This document shows, in pieces, positions 19,991 to 31,680 of a stretch of DNA of 64,000 nt. Each line of letters opens with the position of its first letter. Position 1 is the first letter of the stretch. The stretch is taken from contig NZ_JADLQX010000004.1 of assembly GCF_015477605.1 (NCBI RefSeq), forward strand, positions 124,001-188,000, written 5' to 3'. The notes under the pieces were generated by a model, which was given only the letters and a program-made list of their open reading frames with translations, ran no database searches and was not told where the DNA came from. Source of the DNA: Nocardia amamiensis. GTDB lineage: Bacteria; Actinomycetota; Actinomycetes; Mycobacteriales; Mycobacteriaceae. The position numbers were made by a program, and so were the translations under genes.

Positions 19991-21205
19991 TCAGTCCTCC
20001 AACACCGCGATGCCGGGCAGCTGCTTGCCCTCGAGGTACTCCAGCGAGGCACCGCCGCCGGTGGAGATGTGCGAGAAGCCGTCCTCGGGCAGGTCCAGCG
20101 CGCGCACGGCCGCGGCCGAGTCGCCGCCGCCGACGACGGTGAACGCACCCTTGCCGGTGGCGGTGACGATCGCCTCGGCGACCCCACGAGTGCCCGCGGC
20201 GAACTTCTCGAACTCGAACACGCCCATCGGGCCGTTCCAGAACACCGTCCGTGCCTCGGTGAGCAGTGCCGCGAACCGGTCGACCGACTCCGGACCCACG
20301 TCCAGGCCCAGCCAGCTGTCCGGGATCTCGTGCGCGGGCACCACCCGCGACTCGGCGTCGGCGGCGAACTTGTCGGCCACCACGATGTCGCGCGGCAGGT
20401 GGATGACGTCGGCGTACCGCTCGAGCAGGCCCTTGCAGGTGTCCACCATCTCCTCCTGCAGCAGCGAGGCGCCCACCGAGAGGCCTTGTGCCGCGAGGAA
20501 GGTGAAGCACATGCCGCCGCCGATCACCAGCGTGTCCACCTTCGGCGCGAGCGCCTCGATGACCGCGAGCTTGTCGGAGACCTTGGAACCGCCGAGCACG
20601 ACCGCGTACGGCCGGTCCGGGTTCTCGGTCAGCTTCGCCAGCACCTCGACCTCGGCCGCGACCAGCGTGCCCGCGTAGTGCGGCAGCAGCTTCGCCACGT
20701 CGTACACCGACGCCTGCTTGCGGTGCACCACGCCGAAACCGTCGGAGACGAACGCGCCGTCGTCGCCGACCAGCTCGACCAGCGCCGCGGCCAGCTTGCC
20801 GCGGTCGGCGTCATCCTTGCTGGTCTCGCGCGGGTCGAACCGGACGTTCTCCAGCAGCAGCACGTCACCGTCGGTGAGGCCCTCGGACCGCGCGAGCGCG
20901 TCCTGGCCCACCACGTCACCGGCGAGCTGGACGTTGCGGCCCAGTTCCTCGGCGAGCCTGGCGGCCACCGGCGCCAGCGAGAACTTCGGGTCCGGCTCCC
21001 CCTTCGGCCGGCCCAAGTGCGCGGTCACGATGACCTTGGCGCCTGCCTCGGCCAGCGCCTTGATGGTCGGCGCAGAGGCGATGATCCGGCCGGGATCGGT
21101 GATCTGTCCATTGTCGTCGAGGGGAACGTTCAGGTCGGAGCGCACGAGCACGCCCCGACCCTCGACACCCTCGCCGAGCAGGTCCGCGAGTGTCTTGACA
21201 GCCAT
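19991..21205 (-). CDS. pgk: Phosphoglycerate kinase
   Basis: Transfers phosphate from 1,3-bisphosphoglycerate to ADP. The 404-residue protein shows [19 protein letters not shown] (substrate-binding Arg and Asp), [18 protein letters not shown], the hinge region [16 protein letters not shown], and the C-terminal nucleotide motif [13 protein letters not shown]. The ATG at 21205 gives [21 protein letters not shown], the normal N-terminus; a longer in-frame extension is not needed. The gap stop is 5 nt upstream. Confidence 0.97.
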   Translation of the reverse strand: MAVKTLADLLGEGVEGRGVLVRSDLNVPLDDNGQITDPGRIIASAPTIKALAEAGAKVIVTAHLGRPKGEPDPKFSLAPVAARLAEELGRNVQLAGDVVGQDALARSEGLTDGDVLLLENVRFDPRETSKDDADRGKLAAALVELVGDDGAFVSDGFGVVHRKQASVYDVAKLLPHYAGTLVAAEVEVLAKLTENPDRPYAVVLGGSKVSDKLAVIEALAPKVDTLVIGGGMCFTFLAAQGLSVGASLLQEEMVDTCKGLLERYADVIHLPRDIVVADKFAADAESRVVPAHEIPDSWLGLDVGPESVDRFAALLTEARTVFWNGPMGVFEFEKFAAGTRGVAEAIVTATGKGAFTVVGGGDSAAAVRALDLPEDGFSHISTGGGASLEYLEGKQLPGIAVLED

Positions 21206-21210
21206 ACGCG

Positions 21211-22257
<1,047 letters not shown>

Positions 22258-22417
22258 TCATTCCGATGCCCTAATCACACTAACGCCCTGCCGTGACCTG
22301 TCCGACACGCGCCTGGCATTCGCGAGTACAGCGTGCCTGGTCAGACGCCCGACCAAGAAAAGTTCCGAAATCGGCGACGCCACCATTCCGAGGCGGGGCG
22401 TCGGCGGAAATCGGACG

Positions 22418-23401
22418 TCAGGCTTCGTCCAGCAGCTCGGCCGTGACAGCGGATTCGGTGTCGGGGACTCCGAGTTCCTTGGCGCGCCGGTCGGCCATCG
22501 ACAACAGCCGCCGGATCCGGCCCGCCACAGCGTCCTTCGTCATCGGCGGATCGGCGAGCTGGCCGAGTTCCTCCAGCGACGCCTGGCGGTGCTGCACGCG
22601 CAGCCTGCCCGCGGCGGCGAGATGGTCGGGCACGTCGTCGCTGAGGATCTCCAGCGCGCGTTCCACCCTGGCGGCCGCGGCGACCGCGGCCCGCGCCGAG
22701 CGGCGCAGGTTGGCGTCGTCGAAGTTGGCCAGCCGATTGGCGGTCGCGCGGACCTCGCGGCGCAGCCTGCGTTCCTCCCAGACCATCCTGGTGCCGTGCG
22801 CGCCCATCCGGGTGAGCAGCGCGCCGATCGCCTCGCCGTCGCGTACCACCACGCGGTCGGTGCCGCGCACCTCGCGCGCCTTGGCCGTGATCCCGAGCCG
22901 CCGCGCCGCGCCGACCAGCGCCAGCGCCGCCTCCGGACCGGGGCAACTGACCTCGAGCGCGGACGAACGGCCCGGCTCGGTGAGCGAGCCGTGTGCGAGA
23001 AACGCTCCGCGCCAGGCGGCTTCGGCGTCGGCGATGCTGCCGCCGACGACCTGCGCGGGCAGGCCGCGCACCGGACGCCCGCGGACGTCGAGCAGACCGG
23101 TCTGCCGGGCCAGGGCCTCGCCCTCCTTGGACACGCGCACCACGTACCGGGAGGTCTTGCGCAGCCCGCCCGCGCCGAGCACGTGCACATCGGAGCCGTA
23201 GCCGTAGAGCTCGAAGATCTCCCGGCGCAGTCTGCGCGCGATGGAGCCCATGTCCACCTCGGCCTCGACGATCACCCGGCCGCCGACGATGTGCAGGCCG
23301 CCCGCGAAACGCAGCAGAGCGGACAGTTCCGCCTTGCGGGAACTCACCTGTGCGACGGTGAGCCTGCTCAGCTCGTCTTTCACATCGGCTGTCATCGCCA
23401 C
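22418..23401 (-). CDS. whiA: Sporulation/division transcription factor WhiA
   Basis: DNA-binding protein conserved in Gram-positive bacteria; in Streptomyces it works with WhiB to switch cells to septation. The 327-residue product has an N-terminal LAGLIDADG-like domain ([28 protein letters not shown]...) and a C-terminal helix-turn-helix ([25 protein letters not shown]). The endonuclease-type acidic residues are not expected to be active in this family. The GTG at 23401 has AAGGAG 8 nt upstream; ATG 23395 is an alternative. It overlaps the end of yvcK by 10 nt. Confidence 0.96.
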   Translation of the reverse strand: MAMTADVKDELSRLTVAQVSSRKAELSALLRFAGGLHIVGGRVIVEAEVDMGSIARRLRREIFELYGYGSDVHVLGAGGLRKTSRYVVRVSKEGEALARQTGLLDVRGRPVRGLPAQVVGGSIADAEAAWRGAFLAHGSLTEPGRSSALEVSCPGPEAALALVGAARRLGITAKAREVRGTDRVVVRDGEAIGALLTRMGAHGTRMVWEERRLRREVRATANRLANFDDANLRRSARAAVAAAARVERALEILSDDVPDHLAAAGRLRVQHRQASLEELGQLADPPMTKDAVAGRIRRLLSMADRRAKELGVPDTESAVTAELLDEA

Positions 23402-24438
23402 GAGACGCGCTCCTTTCCACCCAACCCGGAACGCACATCCTGCCCCATGTGCCGTCCCTCGACTCGAAGCCCTGCCATTTGCGGCCGAGGTTGCCGGATC
23501 ACTTGATCCAGTGCGGCGGCAAGCTTTCCGGGGTGATGCCGGTCCGTTCCCGCTTCGGCGACATCGGAGAAGGTTACTCGCGCCCGCAACTGTTCGGCAG
23601 CCCTGGCCACATGTTCCCGCTCGCGTCCCTCCGGCACCGAGCCGGAGTCCACCAGCACCTCGTCGACCACGAATTCCGGTGCGTGCTGGGACAATACATG
23701 CAAATGCCGCTCCGCGGAGAACCCGGCGGTCTCCCCCGGCTCGGCGGCGAGGTTGAGCACGAGCACTTTGCGCGCCCTGGTGTACACCAGCGCCTCACGC
23801 AGTTCGGGCACGAGCACGTGCGGAATCACGCTGGTGAACCACGATCCCGGGCCAAGAACGACGACGTCGGCGTGTTCGATCGCCGAAGTGGCCTCGGCGC
23901 TGGCCGGTGGGTCGGACGGAATCAGCCGCACCCGCCGCACCTTACCCGGCGTCGTGGCGATGGCAACTTGGCCGCGAATGCAGCGGCTCACCCGCGGATC
24001 CACCTCCAGCCCAGAAACATCCGCCTCGATGTCGAGCGCGATCGGCGACATGGGCAGCACCCGTCCGGTGATACGCAACATCCTGGCGACCTCGTCCAGC
24101 GCGGCGACCGGGTCGCCGAGCACTTCGGTGAGACCGGCCAGGATCAAGTTGCCGACAGAGTGCCCGGCCAAGGCGCCGGTGCCGCCGAAACGATGCTGGA
24201 CGGTGCGCGTCCATACCCCGTCGGCGTCGGCGGCCAAAGCGGCCAGCGCCATGCGAAGATCCCCCGGCGGCAGCACCCCCAGTTCGGCGCGTAGCCGACC
24301 CGATGAGCCGCCGTCGTCGGCGACGGTGACCACCGCGCAGATCTTTCTGGTCAGCCTGCGCACGGCGGTCAGTGTCGCGTACAGTCCGTGGCCACCACCC
24401 AGCGCGACGATGCTGGGATTGGATTCCCAGCCGGTCAT
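23392..24438 (-). CDS. YvcK/CuvA family protein (gluconeogenesis factor)
   Basis: A 348-residue member of the CofD-like UPF0052 family. YvcK in Bacillus is needed for growth on gluconeogenic carbon sources and binds UDP-sugars; in mycobacteria the homologue CuvA affects cell-wall growth. The fingerprint is [14 protein letters not shown] at the N-terminus, [29 protein letters not shown], and NLILAGL. Start ATG 24438 overlaps the rapZ stop (ATGA), and its end overlaps whiA. The conserved trio rapZ-yvcK-whiA is intact. Confidence 0.94.
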   Translation of the reverse strand: MTGWESNPSIVALGGGHGLYATLTAVRRLTRKICAVVTVADDGGSSGRLRAELGVLPPGDLRMALAALAADADGVWTRTVQHRFGGTGALAGHSVGNLILAGLTEVLGDPVAALDEVARMLRITGRVLPMSPIALDIEADVSGLEVDPRVSRCIRGQVAIATTPGKVRRVRLIPSDPPASAEATSAIEHADVVVLGPGSWFTSVIPHVLVPELREALVYTRARKVLVLNLAAEPGETAGFSAERHLHVLSQHAPEFVVDEVLVDSGSVPEGREREHVARAAEQLRARVTFSDVAEAGTDRHHPGKLAAALDQVIRQPRPQMAGLRVEGRHMGQDVRSGLGGKERVSWR

Positions 24439-25415
24439 TCGCGCCCCAGATCTCGATGCACCACACGGACCACGTCGGCGGACTCCTCCGGCCCGCCGGT
24501 GACCTCACTCATCAGTTCGCCCAGTGCTTCGGCTATCGCGACGCTTCGGTGCTTGCCTCCGGTGCAGCCCACTGCGACCGTCATGTATCGCTTCCCCTCT
24601 TGGCGGTAGCCGTTCGTCGTCAGCTCGACCAGGTGATGGCAGGTGCGCAGGTAATCGTCCGCACCGGGGCGCGACAGCACGTATTCGCTGACCACCGCCT
24701 CTTGGCCTGTATGTTCCCGCAACTCCGGTATCCAATGTGGATTAGGTAGAAAACGCACATCCAACACCATGTCGGCGTCCAGCGGAACCCCGTACTTGAA
24801 GCCGAAGGACTGCACGGTGAGCTGCAGCGCGGCGGGCGCGCCGCCACCGTAGGCCTCCTCCAGCTTGCGGTGCAACTGGTGGATGGACAGCTCGGTGGTG
24901 TCGATCACCAGATCCGCGGCGGTCTTCACAGCCGAAAGGCGCACCCGCTCGGCGGCGATGCCCGCCGACAGCGTGCCGTCCTTGCTCTCGCTCTGCAGTG
25001 GATGCCTGCGCCGGGCGAACCCGAAGCGGCGGATCAGCACGTCGTCGGAGGCTTCCAGGAACAGCACCCTGGTGCGCACGCCGAGCGGCCGCAACTGTTC
25101 GGTGACCACCGACAGATCGCCGGTGAAGAACCGGCTGCGCACGTCCATGACCAGGGCCAGACGCCGGATCGGCGGCTTCGCTGACGCGCCCAGTTCGACC
25201 ATCCGCCCGAACAACTCGGGCGGTAGGTTGTCGGCCACGTACCAGCCGAGGTCCTCGAGCACGCGGGCCGCCGTGCCGCGGCCCGCGCCCGACAGACCGG
25301 TCACGATCACTACCTCGACCTGTGGGTTCGCCCCGGCGAGGGTGCCGGAGGAGCCCGCTCGTCCCGCGCTCGTCGGCGCAGAGCCCGCACTGCTGTTCGA
25401 TTCGACGCGTGTCAT
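24435..25415 (-). CDS. rapZ: RapZ-like nucleotide-binding protein
   Basis: A 326-residue member of the YvcJ/RapZ family. In Escherichia coli RapZ guides RNase E to a small RNA that controls GlmS; the role in actinobacteria is not established. The P-loop is TGLSGAGRGTA, in which the usual Lys is Arg, as in the Mycobacterium homologue. Other motifs are GWYVADNLPPELF, VMDVRSR, the C-terminal SFGFKYGVPLDADMVLDVRFLPNP, and IGCTGGKHRSV-like VGCTGGKHRSVAIAE. The N-terminal 30 residues are a Ser/Ala/Gly-rich extension. Confidence 0.95.
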   Translation of the reverse strand: MTRVESNSSAGSAPTSAGRAGSSGTLAGANPQVEVVIVTGLSGAGRGTAARVLEDLGWYVADNLPPELFGRMVELGASAKPPIRRLALVMDVRSRFFTGDLSVVTEQLRPLGVRTRVLFLEASDDVLIRRFGFARRRHPLQSESKDGTLSAGIAAERVRLSAVKTAADLVIDTTELSIHQLHRKLEEAYGGGAPAALQLTVQSFGFKYGVPLDADMVLDVRFLPNPHWIPELREHTGQEAVVSEYVLSRPGADDYLRTCHHLVELTTNGYRQEGKRYMTVAVGCTGGKHRSVAIAEALGELMSEVTGGPEESADVVRVVHRDLGRE

Positions 25416-25528
25416 GTCCTACCGGATCCGTCTCTCGGGTGCCTTCCGATCATCGCGCACCGGTCTCGGTATCGGGCGCAGACACACAACGTACGCGAAA
25501 CCGAAACTTCCGGTGCACTGTCGACTGA

Positions 25529-27538
25529 CTATTCGGACTGGAGCGCCGCAAGGACCGCTTTCGCGGTAGCCATCCCGATGCCGGGAACCTCGGTGATCTG
25601 TTCGACCGTGGCCTGCTTCAGCTTGGCCACCGAGCCGAAATGGGTGACCAGCGCGGTCCGGCGCGTCGTGCCGAGGCCGGGCACCGAGTCCAGCGCCGAG
25701 GTGATCATCCTGCGCGAGCGTTTGCTGCGATGGAAGGCGATGGCGAAGCGATGCGCCTCGTCGCGGACCCGCTGCAGCAGATACAGCGCCTCGCTGTTGC
25801 GCGGCAGGATCACCGGATCGGCCTCGCCCGGCACCCACACCTCCTCGAGCCGTTTGGCGAGTCCGATCACAGCGACATCGGTGATGCCGAGCTCGTCGAG
25901 CACCTCGGCGGCCGCCGCGACCTGAGGCGCGCCGCCGTCTACCACATAGAGGTTGGGCGGGTAGGCGAACTTGCGCGGGCGTCCGGTCCTGGGATCGATC
26001 CCGGGCCGCGAGGTGAGGTCGAGCGCGTCGCCGTCGTCTTCGGTGGCGGCGAGTTCTTCGCGCTCCACCATGTCCCGTTCCCGGCGCAGCTTGAGGAAGC
26101 GGCGGCGGGTCACCTCCGCGATGCTGCCGACGTCGTCGGAACGGCCTTCGCCCGCCGCCTCCTTGATCGTGTAGTGGCGATACTCGGATTTGCGGGCCAG
26201 GCCGTCTTCGAAGACCACCAGCGACGCGACCACGTCGGTGCCCTGCACGTGACTGACGTCCACGCATTCGATGCGCAGCGGCGCGGTGTCGAGCGCCAGC
26301 GCGTCCTGAATATCTTGCAGCGCCTGGGATCTCGACGTGAGGTCGCCTGCTCGCTTGAGCTTGTGCTGGGCCAGGGCCTCGGTCGCGTTGCGCTGCACGG
26401 TCTCGGCGAGCGCCTTCTTGTCCCCGCGCTGCGGCACCCGGACCTTCACCGCCGAACCACGCAGGTCCGACAGCCACTGCTGGACCTGCTCCACGTCGGC
26501 GGGCAACTCCGGCACCAGCACCTCGCGCGGTACGACGGTGGCGGGCTGCTCGTCGGCCCCCTGCTCGGCCACGGCGACCTGCTCGCCGTAGAACTGGGTG
26601 AGGAACTGTTCGACCAACGCGGCGAGTTCGCCGCCGGCCTCCGGGACGTCGACTGCGTCGCCCGACTTGTCGACCACCCAGCCGCGCTGGCCGCGCACCC
26701 GGCCGTCGCGCACGTGGAAGACCTGCACGGCCACCTCCAGCTCGTCGGTGGCGAAGGCGATCACATCGGCATCGGTGCCGGTGCCGAGTACCACTGCCTG
26801 CTTCTCCAGCGCGCGGCGCAGCGCTTGCACGTCATCGCGGAAGCGGGCGGCGGCTTCGAAGTCCAGGTCTTCGGCGGCGTCGTGCATGCGCCGCTCCAGC
26901 TCGCGGACCAAACGGTCGGTGCGGCCCGCGAGGAAGTCGCAGAAGTCCTCGACGATGCCGCGGTGCTCCTCGGCGCTGACCCGTCCGATGCACGGCGCCG
27001 AGCACTTGTCGATGTAGCCGAGCAGGCACGGGCGCCCGATCTGGCTGTGCCGCTGGAAGACTCCGTTGGAGCAGGTGCGCGCGGGAAACACCCGCAGCAG
27101 CAGGTCGAGGGTCTCGCGGATCGCCCAGGCGTGCGCGTACGGACCGAAGTACCGGACGCCCTTGCGCCGCGCGCCGCGGTAGACGAACAACCGCGGGAAC
27201 TCCTCGTTCAGCGTGACCGCGAGCACCGGGTAGGACTTGTCGTCCCGGTAGCGGACGTTGAAGCGCGGATCGAACTCCTTGATCCAGTTGTATTCCAGCT
27301 GCAGCGCCTCGACCTCGGTCGAAACGACCGTCCACTCGACGCTCGCCGCCGTGGTTACCATCTGCCTGGTGCGCGGGTGCAGATTCGCCACGTCGGCGAA
27401 GTAGGAGTTCAGCCTGCTGCGCAGGCTCTTGGCCTTGCCGACGTAGATGACCTGCCGATGGGCATCCCGGAATTTGTAGACACCGGGTTCGACGGGAATC
27501 GTGCCCGGCCCGGGCCGGTACGTCGTTGGATCTGCCAC
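25529..27538 (-). CDS. uvrC: UvrABC system protein C (excinuclease subunit)
   Basis: Makes both incisions around DNA lesions in nucleotide excision repair. The 669-residue protein has the GIY-YIG domain ([26 protein letters not shown], residues about 18-95), a UVR motif ([23 protein letters not shown]), the RNase H-like C-terminal nuclease core ([25 protein letters not shown]) and a helix-hairpin-helix pair ([21 protein letters not shown]..., [13 protein letters not shown]). The start is GTG 27538. It leads the uvrC-rapZ-yvcK-whiA group, with 113 nt before rapZ. Confidence 0.97.
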   Translation of the reverse strand: MADPTTYRPGPGTIPVEPGVYKFRDAHRQVIYVGKAKSLRSRLNSYFADVANLHPRTRQMVTTAASVEWTVVSTEVEALQLEYNWIKEFDPRFNVRYRDDKSYPVLAVTLNEEFPRLFVYRGARRKGVRYFGPYAHAWAIRETLDLLLRVFPARTCSNGVFQRHSQIGRPCLLGYIDKCSAPCIGRVSAEEHRGIVEDFCDFLAGRTDRLVRELERRMHDAAEDLDFEAAARFRDDVQALRRALEKQAVVLGTGTDADVIAFATDELEVAVQVFHVRDGRVRGQRGWVVDKSGDAVDVPEAGGELAALVEQFLTQFYGEQVAVAEQGADEQPATVVPREVLVPELPADVEQVQQWLSDLRGSAVKVRVPQRGDKKALAETVQRNATEALAQHKLKRAGDLTSRSQALQDIQDALALDTAPLRIECVDVSHVQGTDVVASLVVFEDGLARKSEYRHYTIKEAAGEGRSDDVGSIAEVTRRRFLKLRRERDMVEREELAATEDDGDALDLTSRPGIDPRTGRPRKFAYPPNLYVVDGGAPQVAAAAEVLDELGITDVAVIGLAKRLEEVWVPGEADPVILPRNSEALYLLQRVRDEAHRFAIAFHRSKRSRRMITSALDSVPGLGTTRRTALVTHFGSVAKLKQATVEQITEVPGIGMATAKAVLAALQSE

Positions 27539-27582
27539 GCATTCAGCCTAATGACCGGGACCGACAGCCCGGCACGGCGGCG

Positions 27583-28008
27583 TCAGGGCTCGCGGACGCC
27601 GAACCACGCCTTGCCGTCGGGTTGGCACAGCCGGTGCACGACGACGGCCGAAGTGCCGAGCGAATAGGCCGCGGCGACCAACCCGATCAGGGGCGGAACG
27701 GTCGCGAGGTCGCGGAGCGCCCAGCACCCGACGACGGCCTGCAGGATCGCCAGCGCCAGCGCCAGGCTGCGCACCGTGCGCGCGCCCTCGGCGAATCCGA
27801 AGACGAGCAAGCCGAGCGCCCAGGCGACGCAGAATTGAGCGGACGCCATGGCCGCCGCGTCCCCGCCGCGCGTCAGGTTCATCAGCACCGGATACGCCAG
27901 CCCGAACCCCGCCATTCCCGCGACGGCTTCCCGCACGTCCCGAACCGCCTCTGGCATGGCCGTTTCCACGCCGACGAACGGCTCCTCATCCGAAAACGCC
28001 ATGCTCAC
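27583..28008 (-). CDS. Small membrane protein of unknown function
   Basis: A 141-residue protein with four predicted membrane segments (around MAGFGLAYPVLMNL, AQFCVAWALGLLVFGFA, LALALAILQAVVGCWAL and PLIGLVAAAYSLGTSAVVVH). The N-terminal 30 residues are acidic and cytoplasmic. It resembles short four-helix membrane proteins common in mycobacteria and nocardiae, of unknown role. Start is GTG 28008 or ATG 28002; neither ribosome site is strong. It lies 44 nt upstream of uvrC and may be transcribed with it. Confidence 0.65.
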   Translation of the reverse strand: MSMAFSDEEPFVGVETAMPEAVRDVREAVAGMAGFGLAYPVLMNLTRGGDAAAMASAQFCVAWALGLLVFGFAEGARTVRSLALALAILQAVVGCWALRDLATVPPLIGLVAAAYSLGTSAVVVHRLCQPDGKAWFGVREP

Positions 28009-28135
28009 ACCCGTACCCCCGTTGGTACCGAACGAACCGACGCACTGACGAACACGCCGATTCGCACGGTAACACGGTGGCGACCTGGAAAACTCCGGCT
28101 TCGGCGAACCGAGGCGCGCGCGTAACGAACGCCGG

Positions 28136-28825
28136 CTACTCCAGCAGCCTGTGCCGACGCAGAGCGGTCAGCAGCGCATCGGGGCGTTCGGCGGTGGGCA
28201 AGGCCTCCACCAAGGCGAATCGGCTGCCGAGCGCGGCGGCGCCGCCGTCGGCTTCGGCGCTGTCGCCGATCATCAGCGCCGCGTCGGCGGATACGCCGAG
28301 CTCATCCAGGGCGGAATGGAATATCTCCGGGTCCGGCTTCATGGCGCCGACCTCGTAGGAGAGCGTGAACGCACCGACCAGGCGGTCCCAGCCGCGTGCC
28401 GTGAACGACGGGCGGATGTCGAACGGGATGTTGCTCACCACCGCGACCGGAACATCCTGTGCCGCGAGCAGATTCAAGACGGCCTCGCTGTCGGGATAAG
28501 GCGTCCACTCCAGCGGATCGAGCAGCCGGGCATACAGTCGTTCGGCGTCCTCGTCGGTGGGGACGCCCGACTTGCGCAGCACCTCCATCATGGCGATGCG
28601 ATGCAGCGCGGGATCGAGATCGCGGTTGTCCCACGCGTACTTCGTCTCGGCGTCGAATTCCACGATGTGGTCCACCGGCGCCGTCATCCTGCGCATGATC
28701 TCGGCCTTCTCGTGCACGTCGATCGCACGCCCGTCGGGCCAGGTCAGATCCGCGTACCAGGATTCGTCGTCCTCCAGCCGGAACAAGGTCCCGGAGAAGT
28801 CGAACAGCACCGCCTCGATCGTCAC
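28136..28825 (-). CDS. HAD-superfamily hydrolase with atypical motif I
   Basis: A 229-residue HAD protein. The four motifs are seen: I VLFDFSGTLFRL (residues 6-17), II VVSNIPFDIRP, III KPDPEIF and IV MIGDSAEADGGAA. The nucleophile Asp is kept (FD), but the second Asp of DxD is Ser, so acid-base help for a standard phosphatase reaction is missing. Several HAD subgroups vary at this place, including dehalogenases and phosphonatases, so the reaction is open. The cap region holds a helical insert (TWPDGRAIDVHEKAEIMRRM). Start is GTG 28825. Confidence 0.82.
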   Translation of the reverse strand: MTIEAVLFDFSGTLFRLEDDESWYADLTWPDGRAIDVHEKAEIMRRMTAPVDHIVEFDAETKYAWDNRDLDPALHRIAMMEVLRKSGVPTDEDAERLYARLLDPLEWTPYPDSEAVLNLLAAQDVPVAVVSNIPFDIRPSFTARGWDRLVGAFTLSYEVGAMKPDPEIFHSALDELGVSADAALMIGDSAEADGGAAALGSRFALVEALPTAERPDALLTALRRHRLLE

Positions 28826-28965
28826 TCGACCAGCCTACCGACGGCCGGCGGGCCGCACGGCTCGATTCGGCTGCCCGTTCGCGACACACGCTGTGGCCAG
28901 AGCGATTTCGTCCGTGGGAAGGAAAGCCACGCACGTGGTCGGCGGGGGGCGATAGAGTCCCCGGC

Positions 28966-30924
28966 ATGGGGCGCAAGCGAGGAACCTGGGTCGCCGCCGC
29001 GGCGGCGTTCATGCTCACCGTCGGGATGGCTACGGCCTGTTCATCCGGCGAAGACCACGCCCACGGGGTATGCGAGACGGTCCCGAACGGCACGCCGGTC
29101 ACCGCGTCCGCGACCGGCCCTGCGGGGACCAGCACCAAGGACATCAGCACCAACCCGGAGATAGCGAGCGGCTATCGCACGAACATGACTCCGGTGCGCA
29201 CGCACACCTTCGCGGTCTCGACGGCCAACCCGGTATCGACCAAGGCCGCCTGCGAGGTGCTGCGGGACGGCGGAACCGCGGCGGACGCCCTGATCGCGGC
29301 GCAGACGGTGCTGGGGCTGGTGGAACCGCAGGCGTCCGGTATCGGCGGCGGCGCGTTCCTGCTCTACTACGACGCGAACACGAAGACCGTGGACGCCTAC
29401 GACGGCCGCGAAGTGGCTCCGGCCGCCGCGACCGAGAACTATCTGCGGTGGATCAACGACACCGATCGCACCGAGCCCAAGCCGAACGCTCGCTCCAGCG
29501 GCCGCTCCATCGGGGTGCCCGGCGTGCTGCGCATGCTCGAGCTGGCGCACCGCGACCACGGCAAGGCCGCCTGGCGTGAGCTGTTCGACCCCGCCATCGA
29601 GCTGGCCGATCAGGGGTTCCCGATCAGTCCCCGCCTCGCAGGCCAGATCGCGGAGTCGGCGAAGGACCTCGCGGTGGACGAGGACGCCAAGGCCTACTTC
29701 CTCAACCCGGACGGCAGCCCGAAGGCCGCCGAGACGGTACTGACCAATCCGGCGATGGCGAAGACACTCGGCGCCGTCGCTTCCGAGGGCGCGCAGGCCT
29801 TCTACACCGGCGCCATCGCCCGCGACATCGCCGAGGCCACGAGCCGGTCGTCCGGCGGGCGCACGCCGGGGCTGATCACGACCGAGGACCTGGCCGGCTA
29901 CCAGGCGAAGAAGCGCACGGCGTTGTGCACCGGCTACCGCGGTCGCGAGATCTGCGGCATGCCCAGTCCCTCCTCCGGCGGCATCGCCGTCGCCGCCACC
30001 TTGGGCATCCTGGAGAACTTCGACCTGGCCACCATGCGGCCGGAGAACATCGATCGCAACGGCGGGCGGCCGAACGCCGAAGCCGTGCACCTCATCGCGG
30101 AGGCCGAGCGTCTCGCCTACGCCGACCGCAACAAGTACGTGGCCGACACGGACTTCATCCCGCTGCCAGGCAATTCGGCACAGACCCTGCTGAACAGGGA
30201 TTATCTGCGGCAGCGCGCCGGGCTGATCGATCCGAACCGCAGCATGGGCACCGCGCAGCCCGGCGACTTCGGCCCGGTTCCGGTCGGCGTCGGCCCGCAG
30301 CCCCCGGAGCACGGCACCAGCCACATCTCGGTGGTCGACGAATACGGCAACGCGGCCGCCATGACCACCACCGTCGAGTCCGCGTTCGGTTCGTTCCACC
30401 TGGTGGACGGCTTCGTGCTGAACAACCAGCTCACCGACTTCAACGCCGACCCGCTCGGCGCCGACGGCGTGCCGGTGGCCAACCGCGTCCAGCCGGGCAA
30501 GCGCCCGCGCAGCTCGATGAGTCCCACGCTGGTGTTCGACAAGGGCCCCGACGGCGCACGCGGCGAGCTCACCCATGTCGCCGGTTCACCCGGCGGTTCG
30601 GTGATCATCCAGTACGTGGTGAAGACGCTCGTCAACATGTTCGATTGGGGCCTCGACCCGCAGCAAGCGGTCTCCGCGGTGGCCTTCGGCGCCGGCAACA
30701 GCCCGTCCACCGGAGTCGGCGGCGAGCATCCGGCGATCAACGCCGCCGACAACGGCGACCACGATCCGCTCGTGCTCCGGCTCCGGCAACTCGGTCACCA
30801 GGTGTCGGTCGCGCCGCAAACCAGCGGCCTGAGCGCATTGAAACGCAATGGCTCGGACGGGTGGATCGGCGGCGCCGATCCCCGCCGCGAGGGCGCGGTC
30901 CTCGGCGACACCCACTCCCAGTGA
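28966..30924 (+). CDS. ggt: Gamma-glutamyltransferase, predicted lipoprotein
   Basis: Extracytoplasmic enzyme that cleaves glutathione or other gamma-glutamyl compounds and transfers the glutamyl group. The 652-residue precursor has an N-terminal signal with lipobox ATAC near residue 25, then GIGGGAFLLYYDANTKTVDAYDGRE. The self-cleavage site is EHGTSHISVVDEYGNAAAMT, where Thr451 becomes the N-terminus and nucleophile of the small subunit; RPRSSMSPTLVF and AGSPGGSVIIQYV complete the substrate pocket. It stands alone between divergent HAD and GNAT genes. Nocardiae make mycothiol rather than glutathione, so the natural substrate is uncertain. Confidence 0.94.
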   Translation: MGRKRGTWVAAAAAFMLTVGMATACSSGEDHAHGVCETVPNGTPVTASATGPAGTSTKDISTNPEIASGYRTNMTPVRTHTFAVSTANPVSTKAACEVLRDGGTAADALIAAQTVLGLVEPQASGIGGGAFLLYYDANTKTVDAYDGREVAPAAATENYLRWINDTDRTEPKPNARSSGRSIGVPGVLRMLELAHRDHGKAAWRELFDPAIELADQGFPISPRLAGQIAESAKDLAVDEDAKAYFLNPDGSPKAAETVLTNPAMAKTLGAVASEGAQAFYTGAIARDIAEATSRSSGGRTPGLITTEDLAGYQAKKRTALCTGYRGREICGMPSPSSGGIAVAATLGILENFDLATMRPENIDRNGGRPNAEAVHLIAEAERLAYADRNKYVADTDFIPLPGNSAQTLLNRDYLRQRAGLIDPNRSMGTAQPGDFGPVPVGVGPQPPEHGTSHISVVDEYGNAAAMTTTVESAFGSFHLVDGFVLNNQLTDFNADPLGADGVPVANRVQPGKRPRSSMSPTLVFDKGPDGARGELTHVAGSPGGSVIIQYVVKTLVNMFDWGLDPQQAVSAVAFGAGNSPSTGVGGEHPAINAADNGDHDPLVLRLRQLGHQVSVAPQTSGLSALKRNGSDGWIGGADPRREGAVLGDTHSQ

Positions 30925-31056
30925 GCTGACAGCGCTGGATCTCGGCCGTACTCTCGCTCCGTGATCGGTACGGTCGCGTCATCCGCCGCGAGCATCCGTC
31001 GATAGCGGCCTGCCGATGCGGCCAGCCCTTTCGAACACGCCAGGTGCCTCCGAGAC

Positions 31057-31596
31057 TCAGTTCGTCCGCAGCATCGGGTACACGACGGGACCGTGGCCGA
31101 TCGCCAGCTCATCCTGGGGTTGGAACCCGAAGCGCTGATAAAACGGCACGGTGCCGTGGCTGTTCGAGATCAGGAAGCACGGCTGCTCGGCAGCCGACAG
31201 CCTCCGCTCCAGCAGCGACGTGGCCAGCCCTAGTCCCTGCGCGCCGGGCAGCGTGCCGATGGCGGCCAGATACAGGTGCGGCGTCGCGGGTCGCGCTTGG
31301 TCCATCCGCCGCGCGGCGGCCACCGCACGGGCTGTGCTCCGCCCCATGGCACGCAGCAAGGTCAGTGGCTTGGCCATCGGCGACACGACACCCGCCGGTT
31401 CCCATAGCGCCACGCAGGCGAGGTTTCCTTCCGCGTCGTGTGCGAGGTCGACCAGACCGTTCTTCCGGCGCGACGCGATGCGCGACTCCCAGAACAGCGG
31501 CAAGGCCTTCTGCCGTCGGCGGGAACGCGGCCAGAAGTAGATCATCAGGGGATCGTCGGCGAAAGCCGCCGCGAGGACGAACGCACCCGGCTCCAT
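31057..31596 (-). CDS. GNAT-family acetyltransferase
   Basis: A 179-residue protein with the acetyl-CoA motif IGTLPGAQGLGLATSLLERRL (R/QxxGxG/A form) and the C-terminal PFYQRFGFQPQDE, both typical of the GNAT fold. The N-terminal part AFADDPLMIYFWPRSRRRQKALPLFWE is shared with a group of GNAT proteins of which some act on aminoglycosides or unknown small molecules. The acceptor is not predictable. ATG 31596 is the first start in frame with good sense; its ribosome site is weak. Confidence 0.85.
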   Translation of the reverse strand: MEPGAFVLAAAFADDPLMIYFWPRSRRRQKALPLFWESRIASRRKNGLVDLAHDAEGNLACVALWEPAGVVSPMAKPLTLLRAMGRSTARAVAAARRMDQARPATPHLYLAAIGTLPGAQGLGLATSLLERRLSAAEQPCFLISNSHGTVPFYQRFGFQPQDELAIGHGPVVYPMLRTN

Positions 31597-31680
31597 ACCG
31601 GCGAGGCTAGACCAGCGCCGAGACCTACGCGAGACGGACGAACCCGGGTTCGCACGCCTCGGTCGACGCGCCTTGACCGA

